64,000 bases of DNA, taken from contig NZ_CP053346.1 of assembly GCF_013113735.1 (NCBI RefSeq), positions 806,001 to 870,000 of the forward strand, in the 5' to 3' direction. Below are positions 37,664 through 46,669 of the stretch, in pieces (positions within the stretch are counted from its first letter, which is position 1; each line of letters starts with the position of its first letter). This DNA comes from Sphingomonas sp. AP4-R1. GTDB taxonomy: Bacteria > Pseudomonadota > Alphaproteobacteria > Sphingomonadales > Sphingomonadaceae. The notes beneath the pieces were generated by a model that was not told the DNA's origin, did not search any database, and was given only the letters and a program-made list of their open reading frames with translations. A program made the translations under genes and the position numbers.

Positions 37664-39436
37664 ATGTCGCTGGAACCCTTCCCCAATCTGGTGGCGATGT
37701 TTTTCGCGCGCGCCAAGGCGCGGGGCGATACCCCTTTCCTGTGGCACAAGGAGAATGGTGCGTGGCGCCCGCTCTCCTGGGCCAAGGTCGCGGAGCAGGT
37801 GGCGGCCGTCGCGCAGGCGCTCCGCGCGAGCGGGCTGCAGCCCGGCGACCGGGTGATGCTCGTCTCCGAGAATCGCCCCGAATGGTGCATCGCCGATCTC
37901 GGCATCATGGCCGCCGGCTGCGTGACCGTGCCGACCTACGTGACCAACACCGAGCGGGACCACGCGCACATCGTGGAGAATAGCGGCGCGCGCGCGGCGA
38001 TCGTCTCCACCGCCAAGCTCGCGCGCACGCTTCTGCCGGCGCTCGCCCGCTCCTCCTCCTGCGATATGATGATCGCGATGGAATCGGTCGGGCTCGGCCG
38101 CGTCGGCGCGATCCGTATCCACGACTGGTCGGAACTGCTGGATCGCCAGACGCCCGACGTGGCCGCCTGCGCCGCGTCCGCCCATTTCGCGCGCGGCGAT
38201 CTCGCCTGCATCATCTACACCAGCGGCACGGGCGGCGCGCCGCGCGGCGTGCGCCAGCACCACGGCGCGATCCTGCAGAATGTGGCGGGCTGCATGGCCA
38301 TCATCGCCGAGGATTTCCACACCGGCGACGAGATCTTCCTGAGCCTGCTGCCGCTCAGCCACGCTTATGAGCATTCGGGCGGCCAGCATCTGCCGATCGG
38401 CCTCGGCGGCCAGATCTATTATGCCGAGGGGATCGACAAGCTCGCCGCCAATATCGAGGAGGTGCGCCCGACGATCATGATCGTCGTCCCCCGTCTGTTC
38501 GAACTGCTGCGTGGCCGCATCCTGAAGGCGGTGGAGAAGGAAGGCGGCGCCGGCAAATGGCTGCTGGGCAAGGCGCTGGCGCTCGGCGCGAAGGGCAGGG
38601 TGTCACTCGCGGACAAGCCGCTCGATCTGCTGCTCTCCGCCACCGTCCGCCCCAAGATCGGCAAGCGCTTCGGCGGGCGGATGAAGGCGCTCGTCTCGGG
38701 CGGCGCGCCCCTCAATCCGGAAGTGGGGCAATTCTTCTCCGCACTCGGCCTCACCATCCTGCAGGGCTATGGCCAGACCGAGGCGGGGCCGGTCATCTCC
38801 TGCAATCGCCCCAGAGCGGGGATCGATCATGCCACCGTCGGGCCACCTTTGCTGGGCACCGAGGTCCGCATCGCCGAGGATGGCGAGATCCTCGTGCGCG
38901 GCGAATGCGTGATGGCCGGCTATTGGAACAACGAGGCCGAAACCGCGCGCGTGCTGGTCGACGGCTGGCTGCACACGGGCGACATCGGCGTGATCGACGA
39001 TCGCGGCCGCATCCGCATCACCGATCGCAAGAAGGATCTGATCGTCAACGACAAGGGCGAGAATGTCGCCCCCCAGCGGATCGAGGGCATGCTGACGCTG
39101 GAGCCCGAGATCGGCCAGGCGATGGTGGCCGGCGATCGCCGCCCGCATCTGGTGGGCCTGATCGAGCCCGATCTGCAGTGGATGGCCGAATGGGCGGCGG
39201 CGAACAACGTGCCGCTGGCCGACGCGCGCCACGCCCCCGCTTTGCACCGCGCGCTGATGGCAGCGGTGGACCGGGTCAATGCGGGCCTGTCGGTGACGGA
39301 GAAGGTCCGCCGCATCCTGATCACGGACGAGCCCTTCAGCATTGAGAATGGCGAGATGACCCCCTCGCTCAAGATCCGCCGGCATGTGATCCGCGAACGC
39401 TACGGCCCACGGCTGGACGCGCTCTACAAGAGCTGA
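37664..39436 (+). CDS. Long-chain acyl-CoA synthetase (AMP-forming)
   Basis: The 590-residue AMP-binding enzyme activates a carboxylic acid, probably a long-chain fatty acid, to acyl-AMP and then acyl-CoA. Motifs: IIYTSGTGGAPRGV (P-loop, about 184-197; the usual Thr-Gly-x-Pro-Lys is Gly-Ala-Pro-Arg), GYGQTEAGPV, LHTGDIGVID and the C-terminal ITDRKKDLIV. Substrate specificity cannot be read. There is 110 bp to ggt upstream and a palindromic repeat downstream. Confidence 0.92.
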   Translation: MSLEPFPNLVAMFFARAKARGDTPFLWHKENGAWRPLSWAKVAEQVAAVAQALRASGLQPGDRVMLVSENRPEWCIADLGIMAAGCVTVPTYVTNTERDHAHIVENSGARAAIVSTAKLARTLLPALARSSSCDMMIAMESVGLGRVGAIRIHDWSELLDRQTPDVAACAASAHFARGDLACIIYTSGTGGAPRGVRQHHGAILQNVAGCMAIIAEDFHTGDEIFLSLLPLSHAYEHSGGQHLPIGLGGQIYYAEGIDKLAANIEEVRPTIMIVVPRLFELLRGRILKAVEKEGGAGKWLLGKALALGAKGRVSLADKPLDLLLSATVRPKIGKRFGGRMKALVSGGAPLNPEVGQFFSALGLTILQGYGQTEAGPVISCNRPRAGIDHATVGPPLLGTEVRIAEDGEILVRGECVMAGYWNNEAETARVLVDGWLHTGDIGVIDDRGRIRITDRKKDLIVNDKGENVAPQRIEGMLTLEPEIGQAMVAGDRRPHLVGLIEPDLQWMAEWAAANNVPLADARHAPALHRALMAAVDRVNAGLSVTEKVRRILITDEPFSIENGEMTPSLKIRRHVIRERYGPRLDALYKS

Positions 39437-39443
39437 TCCCCTC

Positions 39444-39522
39444 CGGTGCCTGCGAAAGCAGGAGCCCAGGGCCGCAAGCGCCGCGTTCGAAACTCTGGGC
39501 TCCTGCTTCCGCAGGAGCACGG
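39444..39522. repeat. Palindromic repeat, family B (copy 2)
   Basis: CCTGCGAAAGCAGGAGCCCA (39449 onward) is mirrored by CTGGGCTCCTGCTTCCGCAG, with about 25 bases between. It matches the copy at 10363. It lies between the convergent acyl-CoA synthetase and 39534 genes. Confidence 0.82.
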
Positions 39523-39533
39523 CTCGCTCGAAA

Positions 39534-39923
39534 CTACTTCGCCTTCTCGTAAGGCGTGAAGTCACCCATCACGCAGCTGCCACCCTCGATCCCGCTGACC
39601 AGATCCACGATGCGGACGATATCGCCCCGACAGAGTTGGCTTCCGGGCGTGCGCGTCACGGTGGAGGTGAAATTGGTGAGCGAGGGGCAGCCCCGGTCGA
39701 AGCGGTTCACATAGAGCGTGCGTCCGCGCTTGTAGACCAGACCGATCCCCTCGATCTTGGTGGAATCCATCGAGGGCGTGAGCGGCAGGCAGGATGCCGG
39801 CTTTCCGGCCGTATAGCCCTGCAGCATCTTCTGCAGCTTCGCCTCGCCGGTGGGCTTCGGCGCGGCGGCAGCCCCCGTCGCGAGCGTCGCCAACAGCATG
39901 GCGGACAGGGTCAACTTCAGCAT
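39534..39923 (-). CDS. Exported protein of unknown function
   Basis: The 129-residue product has a signal peptide (MLKLTLSAMLLATLATGAAAA). The mature part contains three cysteines in ASCLPLTP, RGCPSL and SQLCRGD plus one in GSCVMGDF, spaced so that two disulfides are likely in the periplasm. The phrase LYVNRFDRGCPSL and the overall size resemble small sphingomonad exported proteins, but I have no family name. Confidence 0.8.
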   Translation of the reverse strand: MLKLTLSAMLLATLATGAAAAPKPTGEAKLQKMLQGYTAGKPASCLPLTPSMDSTKIEGIGLVYKRGRTLYVNRFDRGCPSLTNFTSTVTRTPGSQLCRGDIVRIVDLVSGIEGGSCVMGDFTPYEKAK

Positions 39924-39976
39924 GGCGACTCTCCGGCGCGGGAAACCTCCGCAGACGGCGCATGCTGCGCCTTTCC

Positions 39977-41041
39977 TCACCCCGCGAAAAGCCCCGCCGT
40001 CTCGGCAATCAGGCGTCTTGCGACCATCTCGGCCGGCTCGGCCCGCGCCAGCATCGCCGCCTGCCCCGCCCACATGTTCGCGAACGCCTCGGGCGCCACG
40101 CGCCGCAATTCGGCCAGCGCCGCGCCCGCATGAGGGAAGGCTGGTGCCTCGGCACGGATCGGCCCCAGCTCACGCGTCAGTCTCGTTGCGAAGCCGCGCG
40201 CGGGACGCCCGCTGAACAGGTTGGTCATCACCGTCGGCGCCTCGGTGCCCAGCAGCGCGCGATGCTGCGGCGAGACGAGGCTTTCCGGGCAGGCGAGAAA
40301 GAGCGTGCCGATCTGCACCGCTGCCGCGCCCAGCGTCGCGGCGGCCGCCACGCCGCGCGCGTCGCCGATCCCGCCCGCCGCGATCACGGGCACGTCCAGC
40401 GCCTCCACCAGCAGCGGCACGAGCGCGAAGGTCGTCAGCCGGCTCGAAGGATCCTCGTCGAGGAAGCGCGCGCTATGCCCGCCCGCTTCCCAGCCCTGCG
40501 CGATCACCGCATCCACGCCGCGCGCCGCCAGCCAACGCCCCTCGGCCGGACTCGTCGCGCTGGAGAGGATCAGCGCGCCTGTCGCCTTGACCCGATCCAG
40601 CAGATCCGGGGCGGGCAGGCCGAAATGGAAACTGACAATCTCGGGCCGCACCCTCTCCACCAGCGCGCACGCCTCGGCATCGAAAGCGCGACGGGCGGGC
40701 GGAGGCTGATCGGGCGGGCCGACGCCATATTCGCGATAATAAGGCGCGAGCAGCGCATGCCATGGCGCCTCGTCGCCCGGTCCCGGATCGGCATGGCAGA
40801 AGAAGTTGAGGTTGATCGGGCCATCGACGGCCGCCCGCACCTCGGCCACCTGCGCCTCGATCGTCGCCGCCGGGACGGTGGCGCAGGGCAGAGCCCCTAC
40901 CGCACCGCCCCGCATCGCCGCGATCGCCAGCGCGGGCCCGCCCGCCCCCGCCATCGGCGCGAGCAGGATCGGCGCCCCGCTGCCGAGGCGCGCGATCAGC
41001 CGGCGATCGCGCCAGCCGGGCGTGTCACCACTCGCCGACAT
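39977..41041 (-). CDS. Nitronate monooxygenase
   Basis: This 354-residue FMN-binding TIM-barrel enzyme belongs to the 2-nitropropane dioxygenase family, which oxidises alkyl nitronates. Recognisable parts: PILLAPMAGAGGPALAIA near residue 24, AQGWEAGGHSARF (the conserved Gly-x-x-x-Gly-Gly-His), PVIAAGGIGDARG and GAAAVQIGTLFLACPES. The start overlaps the glyoxalase gene by 17 bases, so the two may be translationally coupled. Confidence 0.9.
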   Translation of the reverse strand: MSASGDTPGWRDRRLIARLGSGAPILLAPMAGAGGPALAIAAMRGGAVGALPCATVPAATIEAQVAEVRAAVDGPINLNFFCHADPGPGDEAPWHALLAPYYREYGVGPPDQPPPARRAFDAEACALVERVRPEIVSFHFGLPAPDLLDRVKATGALILSSATSPAEGRWLAARGVDAVIAQGWEAGGHSARFLDEDPSSRLTTFALVPLLVEALDVPVIAAGGIGDARGVAAAATLGAAAVQIGTLFLACPESLVSPQHRALLGTEAPTVMTNLFSGRPARGFATRLTRELGPIRAEAPAFPHAGAALAELRRVAPEAFANMWAGQAAMLARAEPAEMVARRLIAETAGLFAG

Positions 41042-41441
41042 TGGGCATCGACGCCCAGGGCTCGGCCGGCGCCAGATGACCGTCCTGCAGCAGCTCGATC
41101 GAGATATTGTCGGGCGTGCGGATGAACGCCATGTGCCCGTCGCGCGGCGGACGGTTGATCGTCACGCCCGCATCCATCAGCCGCTGGCAGCTTTCGTAGA
41201 TATCGTCGACCTGGAAGGCGATATGGCCGAAATTGCGGCCGCCGGCATAGCCTTCCTCGCCCCAATTGTGCGTCAGTTCCACCTGCGCGTCCTCGTCTCC
41301 CGGCGCCGCGAGATAGATGAGCGTGAAGCGCCCCTTCTCGCTCTCCATGCGCTTCACCTCGCGCAGGCCGAGGAGCGAGAAGAAGCGGATCGTCGCGTCC
41401 GGATCGGAAACCCGGATCATCGTATGGAGATATTTGGTCAT
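41025..41441 (-). CDS. gloA: Lactoylglutathione lyase (glyoxalase I)
   Basis: This 138-residue VOC-fold enzyme converts the methylglyoxal-glutathione hemithioacetal to S-lactoylglutathione. The four metal ligands are visible: His in YLHTMIRV, Glu in QVELTHNW, His in FGHIAFQV and Glu in SIELLQ. Length is typical of the short, Ni-type bacterial enzymes. It overlaps the downstream nitronate monooxygenase gene by 17 bases. Confidence 0.94.
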   Translation of the reverse strand: MTKYLHTMIRVSDPDATIRFFSLLGLREVKRMESEKGRFTLIYLAAPGDEDAQVELTHNWGEEGYAGGRNFGHIAFQVDDIYESCQRLMDAGVTINRPPRDGHMAFIRTPDNISIELLQDGHLAPAEPWASMPNVGEW

Positions 41442-41554
41442 GCGCGGGAAATAGGGCCTCCCTGCGCCAGCGTCACCCCCGAACGGGGCGAAACATCGCC
41501 TTCATGTGTCCCTTTCCCGTTTGTGCTGCGAACGGCTTTTGAAGTCCGTGGCTC

Positions 41555-42178
41555 TCAGCCCTCGGGCGGAAGCGGGGGTTCGGCCTTGGCGTCTTCCAGC
41601 ATCAGGCCGTGGCGCAGCAGCATCGGCACCTGCGCGAGCCCGAACACGATCGACGCGCTCGTCACGCCCCAGGTCTTCGCCGTCAGCCACGCATCGAAGC
41701 TCAGCTTGGCGCGCAGCACCTCGTTGCACACCGCCATCACCGCGAAGAACAGCGCCCAATTGCGCGAGAGCTTCATCCAGCCCGCCTCGTCCAGCCCCGG
41801 AAAGGCCGCCTGCAGCAGATATTTGATCGCGGGCTTCCCGATGATCAGCCCGCCGACGAGGATGATCGTGAACAGCGCATAGATGAGCGTCATCTTCAGC
41901 TGGATGAAGCTGGGATCGTGCAGATAGATGGTCAGCCCGCCGAAGCCGAGCACCAGCACCGCCGACAGCCACAGCATCGGCGAGACATGGCCGACCTTCA
42001 CCTTCGAGACGATCACCGCCAGCACGATCGCGACCATGAAGGCCGCCGTGCCCGCGAACACGCCGAGGAAGCGATTGGCGAGGAAGAAGACGATGATCGG
42101 CGCATAATCCACCGCGAGCGACCATCCGGTCGCACCGGCTTTACGCGGAGCCACCGGGGCAGGCGTGGGGGCGCTCAC
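41555..42178 (-). CDS. yciB: YciB/IspZ-family inner membrane septation protein
   Basis: The start is the GTG that overlaps the ftsY stop (GTGA), giving 207 residues. DYAPIIVFFLANRFLG, WLSAVLVLGFGGLTIYLHD and FIQLKMTLIYALF are the family's membrane segments and loops; about five to six helices. YciB affects cell-envelope integrity and septation. The position after ftsY (a membrane-targeting GTPase) is common in alphaproteobacteria. Confidence 0.92.
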   Translation of the reverse strand: MSAPTPAPVAPRKAGATGWSLAVDYAPIIVFFLANRFLGVFAGTAAFMVAIVLAVIVSKVKVGHVSPMLWLSAVLVLGFGGLTIYLHDPSFIQLKMTLIYALFTIILVGGLIIGKPAIKYLLQAAFPGLDEAGWMKLSRNWALFFAVMAVCNEVLRAKLSFDAWLTAKTWGVTSASIVFGLAQVPMLLRHGLMLEDAKAEPPLPPEG

Positions 42179-43134
42179 CGGCGGCGCTCCACCGCGATCG
42201 CCTCGATGCCCGCGATGGCACGCGCCACCTCGCGCGGATCGAACGGGCGCAGATCGTCGATCCCCTCGCCCAGCCCGATCGCGTGAATCGGCAGGCCGAA
42301 TTTCTCCGCCGCCGCCACCAGCACGCCGCCGCGCGCCGTGCCGTCCAGCTTGGTCATGACGAGGCCCGTCACGTTGGCCGTCTCCTTGAACACTTCGATC
42401 TGGTTCAACGCATTCTGGCCGGTGGTGGCATCCAGCACGAGCACCACATTGTGCGGCGCCGCCGGATTGAGCCGCCCCAGCACGCGCCGGATCTTGGCCA
42501 GCTCGTCCATCAGCCCGGCCTTGTTCTGCAGGCGACCCGCCGTATCGACGATCAGCGCGTCGATGCCCGTCGCCGTCCCCTGCTTCACGCCCTCGAACAC
42601 CAGACCCGCCGCATCCGATCCCTCGCTGCCCGCGATGATCGGCACGTGGATCCGCTCGGCCCAGACCTTGAGCTGGCCGATCGCGGCGGCGCGAAAAGTA
42701 TCGCCCGCCACCAGCATCACCGAATAATCCTCTTCGGTCAGCAGATGCGCGAGCTTGGCGATCGTCGTCGTCTTGCCCGATCCGTTCACGCCGATGACGA
42801 GCAGGACCTGCGGGCGCGGAAAGGCGTCGATCTCCAGCGGCCGGGCCGCCGGGCGCAGGATCGCCTCGATCTCCTCGGCCACGATCTCGCGCAGGCGCAG
42901 CTCCGTCAGCCCCAGCGGGAAACGCTCGCCGGCCAGACGCTCGCGGATGCGCCCCGCCGTCGCGGGGCCGAGGTCGGTCGCGATCAGCGCCTCCTCGATC
43001 TGGTCCAGCGTCTCCGCATCCAGCGCGGCCTTGCCCAGCAGCCCGCCGAGATTCTCGCCGAGCCGGTCGGACGTGCGGCGGAAGCCCCCCGCCAGACGCT
43101 CGGTCCAGGAGAGTCCGTGTTCGGGTCCGCTCAC
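42175..43134 (-). CDS. ftsY: Signal recognition particle receptor FtsY
   Basis: The start is the GTG overlapping the mtaB stop (GTGA), giving 319 residues. It has the four-helix N domain (about 1-100) and the GTPase G domain with GVNGSGKTTTIAKLA, GDTFRAAAIGQL, DTAGRLQ and TKLDGTARGG. There is only a short acidic N-terminal A region, as in many alphaproteobacteria. It receives SRP-ribosome complexes at the inner membrane. It is tightly coupled to mtaB and yciB. Confidence 0.96.
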   Translation of the reverse strand: MSGPEHGLSWTERLAGGFRRTSDRLGENLGGLLGKAALDAETLDQIEEALIATDLGPATAGRIRERLAGERFPLGLTELRLREIVAEEIEAILRPAARPLEIDAFPRPQVLLVIGVNGSGKTTTIAKLAHLLTEEDYSVMLVAGDTFRAAAIGQLKVWAERIHVPIIAGSEGSDAAGLVFEGVKQGTATGIDALIVDTAGRLQNKAGLMDELAKIRRVLGRLNPAAPHNVVLVLDATTGQNALNQIEVFKETANVTGLVMTKLDGTARGGVLVAAAEKFGLPIHAIGLGEGIDDLRPFDPREVARAIAGIEAIAVERRR

Positions 43135-44366
43135 GCAATCACTCCCACGAGATGGTCTTCCTCCAGGCCCGTGATGCGGACCCGATGCACGGCGCCCGCC
43201 GTGGCGCCCTCCGCGATCCGCACGCGGGCGAAATCCTCGGCATGGCCGGTCACGCCATCGCGCTCCACCAGCACCTGCGCGGTGCCGCCGATGCGCGCGC
43301 GCAGCCACGCCATGCGCCGCGCGGAGCCCGCCTCGCGCAGCCGTGCGGTCCGATCGCGCACCACGTCGCGCGGCAGTTGCGGCATCCGCGCGGCGGGCGT
43401 GCCCTCGCGCGGCGAGAAGGGGAAGATATGCGGATGTACGATCTCGCACTGCTCGATCAAAGCGAGGCTGTCCGCGAACATCTCTTCCGTCTCGGTCGGG
43501 AAGCCCGCGATCACGTCCGCGCCGATCGCCAGATCGGGCCGCTTCGCCTTCAGCCGCGCGACCAAAGCGATCGCCTGCGCGCGCGTATGGCGGCGCTTCA
43601 TCCGCTTCAGGATCATGTCATGCCCCGCCTGCAGCGACAGATGGAGATGCGGCATCAGCCGGGGCTCGCTCTCGAACAAGGCGATCAGCCGATCGTCCAT
43701 TTCCTGCGGATCGAGGCTGGAGAGCCGCAGCCGCGGAAGCTCCGGCACGAGCCGCAGGACGCGCTCCACCAGCATGCCCAGCGTGGGGCGGCCCGGCAGA
43801 TCCGCGCCATAAGCGGTCACGTCCACCCCGGTCAGCACCACCTCGCGCCGCCCGGCCTCGACGGCCGCGCGCACCGCCTCGACGACGGCACCGGCAGGCA
43901 GCGAGCGGCTGGGCCCGCGGCCCTGCGGGATGATGCAGAAGGTGCAAGCGTGATCGCAGCCATTCTGCACGGCGATGAAGGCACGGGCATGCGCGCCCTC
44001 CATCCCTCCACCGTCACCCCGGACTTGATCCGGGGTCCCGCTTTCTTCCGCTCCCGTCGCAAAGGTAGGGAGATACAGCGCCGGATCCGTCTTCGCCGCA
44101 TTCGCCACGACATGGCTCACCTCGGCCATGCCCTCGAACGCCGCGCGATCGATCTCCGAGGCACACCCCGTCACCACGATGCGCGCCTCCGGCCGGCGCC
44201 GCGCCGCGCGGCGGATCGCCTTGCGCGTCTCCACCACCGCCTCGTTGGTGACGGCGCAGCTGTTGACGATCACCAGATCGTCCGCCCCGCCCAGGGCCGC
44301 GCGGATCGCCTCGCTCTCCGCGATATTGAGCCGGCAGCCGAGCGTGATGAGTTCGGGCCCGCTCAC
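43131..44366 (-). CDS. mtaB: tRNA methylthiotransferase MtaB with a repeat insert
   Basis: This radical-SAM enzyme adds a methylthio group to t6A at position 37 of ANN-reading tRNAs. It has an N-terminal UPF0004 domain with Cys in LGCRLN, NSCAV and TGCASE, a radical-SAM CxxxCxxC motif in CDHACTFC, and a C-terminal TRAM-like region. I start at the GTG overlapping the dapF stop, giving 411 residues. Residues of about 107-120 (SGTPDQVRGDGG) are the translation of a palindromic repeat (44012-44041) just before the radical-SAM motif. Confidence 0.92.
   Translation of the reverse strand: MSGPELITLGCRLNIAESEAIRAALGGADDLVIVNSCAVTNEAVVETRKAIRRAARRRPEARIVVTGCASEIDRAAFEGMAEVSHVVANAAKTDPALYLPTFATGAEESGTPDQVRGDGGGMEGAHARAFIAVQNGCDHACTFCIIPQGRGPSRSLPAGAVVEAVRAAVEAGRREVVLTGVDVTAYGADLPGRPTLGMLVERVLRLVPELPRLRLSSLDPQEMDDRLIALFESEPRLMPHLHLSLQAGHDMILKRMKRRHTRAQAIALVARLKAKRPDLAIGADVIAGFPTETEEMFADSLALIEQCEIVHPHIFPFSPREGTPAARMPQLPRDVVRDRTARLREAGSARRMAWLRARIGGTAQVLVERDGVTGHAEDFARVRIAEGATAGAVHRVRITGLEEDHLVGVIA
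44012..44041. repeat. Palindromic repeat, family D, inside mtaB
   Basis: A perfect hairpin ACCCCGGA-CTTGA-TCCGGGGT (44016-44036) followed by CCCGC lies within the mtaB coding sequence and is read in frame. It matches a type of 'CCCCGGACTTGATCCGGGG' repeat that I know from sphingomonad genomes. Confidence 0.82.
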
Positions 44367-45172
44367 AGGCCGGTCGCCTCGCCTTCGTAAACGTGCGTGG
44401 CGGGGCCGGTCATGCGGATCGTGCCGCCCGGCGCCCAGTCGATCACCAGCTCGCCGCCCGGAAGCTGCACCGTGACGGGGCTCTGCACACGCCCGCTGCG
44501 GATCGCGGCGACGGCGGTGGCGCAAGCCCCGGTGCCGCAGGCGCGGGTAAGCCCCGCGCCACGCTCCCACACGCGCAGGCGCAGGCGCTGCGGCCCTTCG
44601 ACCGTCGCGACATTCACGTTCACCCGCTCCGGGAACAGCGCATCATGCTCGATGATCGGCCCCAGCCGATCCAGCGGCACCGCGTCCGTATCGGGCACGA
44701 AGAAGATCACGTGCGGATTGCCGACATTCACGGCGGCGGGCGATGCCAGTTCCTCCCACGCCACCGGCAGCGACGCGGTATCGACCGGGTAAGCGAGCGG
44801 AATGCGATCCCAATCGAAGCGCGGCGCGCCCATGTCGACGGTCGCGCCCTCGCCTTCGGCCTTGAGCGTCAGCATGCCCCCGGCCGTTTCCACCCGGCTC
44901 TCACCGCCCAGAAACTGCGCGATGCAGCGCGAGGCATTGCCGCAGCTTTCGGCGATGCTGCCGTCCGCATTGTAGAAGATGATCTTGGCGTCGGCGATGT
45001 CGGACGGCTCGATCAGCACGAGCTGGTCGAACCCGATCCCCTCGCGCCGGTCCGCAATGGCGCGCGCGCGCGCCGCATCCATCGCCACGGGCGTCACGCG
45101 CGCGTCGATCACCACGAAATCGTTGCCGAGCCCGTGCATCTTGTGAAAGCGAAAGGGGTTCGCCTGCGCCAT
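44363..45172 (-). CDS. dapF: Diaminopimelate epimerase
   Basis: This 269-residue, cofactor-free epimerase converts LL- to meso-diaminopimelate for lysine and cell wall. The two catalytic cysteines are in SCGNASRCIAQF and RACGTGACATAV. The start, FHKMHGLGNDFVV, is the family N-terminus. Its stop overlaps the mtaB start (GTGA). Transcribed from the minus strand, it probably heads the dapF-mtaB-ftsY-yciB group. Confidence 0.96.
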   Translation of the reverse strand: MAQANPFRFHKMHGLGNDFVVIDARVTPVAMDAARARAIADRREGIGFDQLVLIEPSDIADAKIIFYNADGSIAESCGNASRCIAQFLGGESRVETAGGMLTLKAEGEGATVDMGAPRFDWDRIPLAYPVDTASLPVAWEELASPAAVNVGNPHVIFFVPDTDAVPLDRLGPIIEHDALFPERVNVNVATVEGPQRLRLRVWERGAGLTRACGTGACATAVAAIRSGRVQSPVTVQLPGGELVIDWAPGGTIRMTGPATHVYEGEATGL

Positions 45173-45227
45173 GCCGCGCGATCTAGGGGCGAGGGCGCCC
45201 GAAGTCCATGCGCTGCCCTATGCCCAC

Positions 45228-45329
45228 GTCATCCTGAACTTGTTTCAGGATCCATGTCCTGCACTCTCCACGAGCGGAACACTTGCTTCCATGTCGGGTC
45301 ATGGATCCTGAAACGAGTTCAGGATGACG
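45228..45329. repeat. Palindromic repeat, family C (102 bp)
   Basis: CGTCATCCTGAACTTGTTTC (45228 onward) is mirrored by GAAACGAGTTCAGGATGACG (to 45329), and a nested pair AGGATCCATG/CATGGATCCT sits inside. It fills most of the gap between aroC and dapF. Confidence 0.82.
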
Positions 45330-45338
45330 GAGGGGAAA

Positions 45339-46412
45339 TCACCGCCCCGTCTGCGCCCGGTGCAGCAGTTTCTGATCCGCCAGCACCAGCGCCATCATCG
45401 CCTCCACCACCGGAGCCGCGCGGATGCCCACGCACGGATCATGCCGCCCCTTGGTGCGGATATCCGCCGCCTGCCCGTCGCGTCCGATCGTCTCCACCGG
45501 CGTCAGGATCGAGGAGGTGGGCTTCAGCGCCACGCGCACCACCACCGGCTGCCCGGTCGCGATGCCGCCGGCGATCCCGCCCGCATGATTGGCGAGGAAG
45601 ACGGGATTGCCATCATTACCGGGCCGCATCGGATCGGCATTGGTTTCGCCGGTCAGCCGCGCCGCCTCGAAACCGTCGCCGATCTCGACGCCCTTCACGG
45701 CATTGATGCTCATCATCGCGGAGGCCAGTTCGCTGTCGAGCTTCGCATAAAGCGGCGCGCCCCAGCCGGCCGGCACGCCTTCCGCCACGCATTCCACGAT
45801 CGCGCCCACGGACGATCCTGCCTTGCGCGCCTCGTCCACGATCTTTTCCCAGCGCGCAGCCGCCGCCGGATCGGGGCAGAAGAAGGGATTCGCGTCGATC
45901 GCCGTGTCGTCGAACGCCGCCCGATCGATCGCGTCGCCGCCCAGCTCCACCAGATAGGCGCGGATCCGCACCTCGGGGATCACCGCGCGCGCCACCGCGC
46001 CCGCCGCCACCCGCGCCGCCGTCTCCCGCGCCGAGGATCGCCCGCCGCCGCGATAGTCGCGAAAGCCATATTTGGCGTCATAGGCATAATCGGCATGGCC
46101 CGGCCGGTAGGCGAGCGCGACCTCCGAATAATCCTTCGATCGCTGGTCGACATTCTCGATCATCAGGCTGATCGGCGTGCCCGTCGTCTTCCCCTCGAAC
46201 ACGCCGGAGAGGATGCGGACCTGATCCGGCTCCTGCCTTTGCGTGGTGAAGCGCGACGTGCCGGGCCGGCGCTTGTCGAGCCACGGCTGGATATCGCCTT
46301 CCGCCAGCGCCAGCCCCGGCGGGCAGCCGTCGACGACGGCGCCCAGCGCCGGCCCATGGCTCTCCCCCCAGCTGGTGAACCGGAAGACGCGCCCGAACGT
46401 GTTGTAGCTCAT
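45339..46412 (-). CDS. aroC: Chorismate synthase
   Basis: This 357-residue, FMNH2-dependent enzyme makes chorismate, the last common step of the shikimate pathway. Conserved signatures: [56 protein letters not shown] and the C-terminal [17 protein letters not shown]. The ATG overlaps the stop of the DUF2442 gene (ATGA), so aroC translation may depend on the small genes upstream. Confidence 0.96.
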   Translation of the reverse strand: MSYNTFGRVFRFTSWGESHGPALGAVVDGCPPGLALAEGDIQPWLDKRRPGTSRFTTQRQEPDQVRILSGVFEGKTTGTPISLMIENVDQRSKDYSEVALAYRPGHADYAYDAKYGFRDYRGGGRSSARETAARVAAGAVARAVIPEVRIRAYLVELGGDAIDRAAFDDTAIDANPFFCPDPAAAARWEKIVDEARKAGSSVGAIVECVAEGVPAGWGAPLYAKLDSELASAMMSINAVKGVEIGDGFEAARLTGETNADPMRPGNDGNPVFLANHAGGIAGGIATGQPVVVRVALKPTSSILTPVETIGRDGQAADIRTKGRHDPCVGIRAAPVVEAMMALVLADQKLLHRAQTGR

Positions 46413-46669
46413 GCGGCTCGCGCGGAAGCCGGCGTTTCGAAGCGGCCAGCCAGCAGGCTGGCGATCGAGATGTCCTCGTCCAGCTCGTCCCAATGTAGAC
46501 CGCTGGGCGAGATGAAGCAGGCCTGTCGCGCGTCCGGGCTGCCCTTCAACAACCGAGGATACCAGGCAAGAGGCACGCCGATCGTGCGCCCGTCCTCAAG
46601 CGTCACCCACATCGAATCCTCATCGAATTCAACGTTGGTCGCTTCCGGAGAAAAAGGCGTTCCACTCAT
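46409..46669 (-). CDS. DUF2442 protein, probable antitoxin-like partner
   Basis: The 86-residue product begins [18 protein letters not shown] and has the DUF2442 pattern [22 protein letters not shown] and [18 protein letters not shown]. Pairs of DUF2442 with DUF4160 are predicted toxin-antitoxin-like modules. It overlaps the DUF4160 gene by 41 bases and aroC by 4. Upstream in-frame starts exist but fall inside the DUF4160 gene. Confidence 0.85.
   Translation of the reverse strand: MSGTPFSPEATNVEFDEDSMWVTLEDGRTIGVPLAWYPRLLKGSPDARQACFISPSGLHWDELDEDISIASLLAGRFETPASARAA

Noticed and set aside
44366..44570. A longer mtaB start about 68 codons upstream
   Set aside because: It would run through dapF and lacks family similarity; the GTG overlapping the dapF stop gives the known N-terminus.
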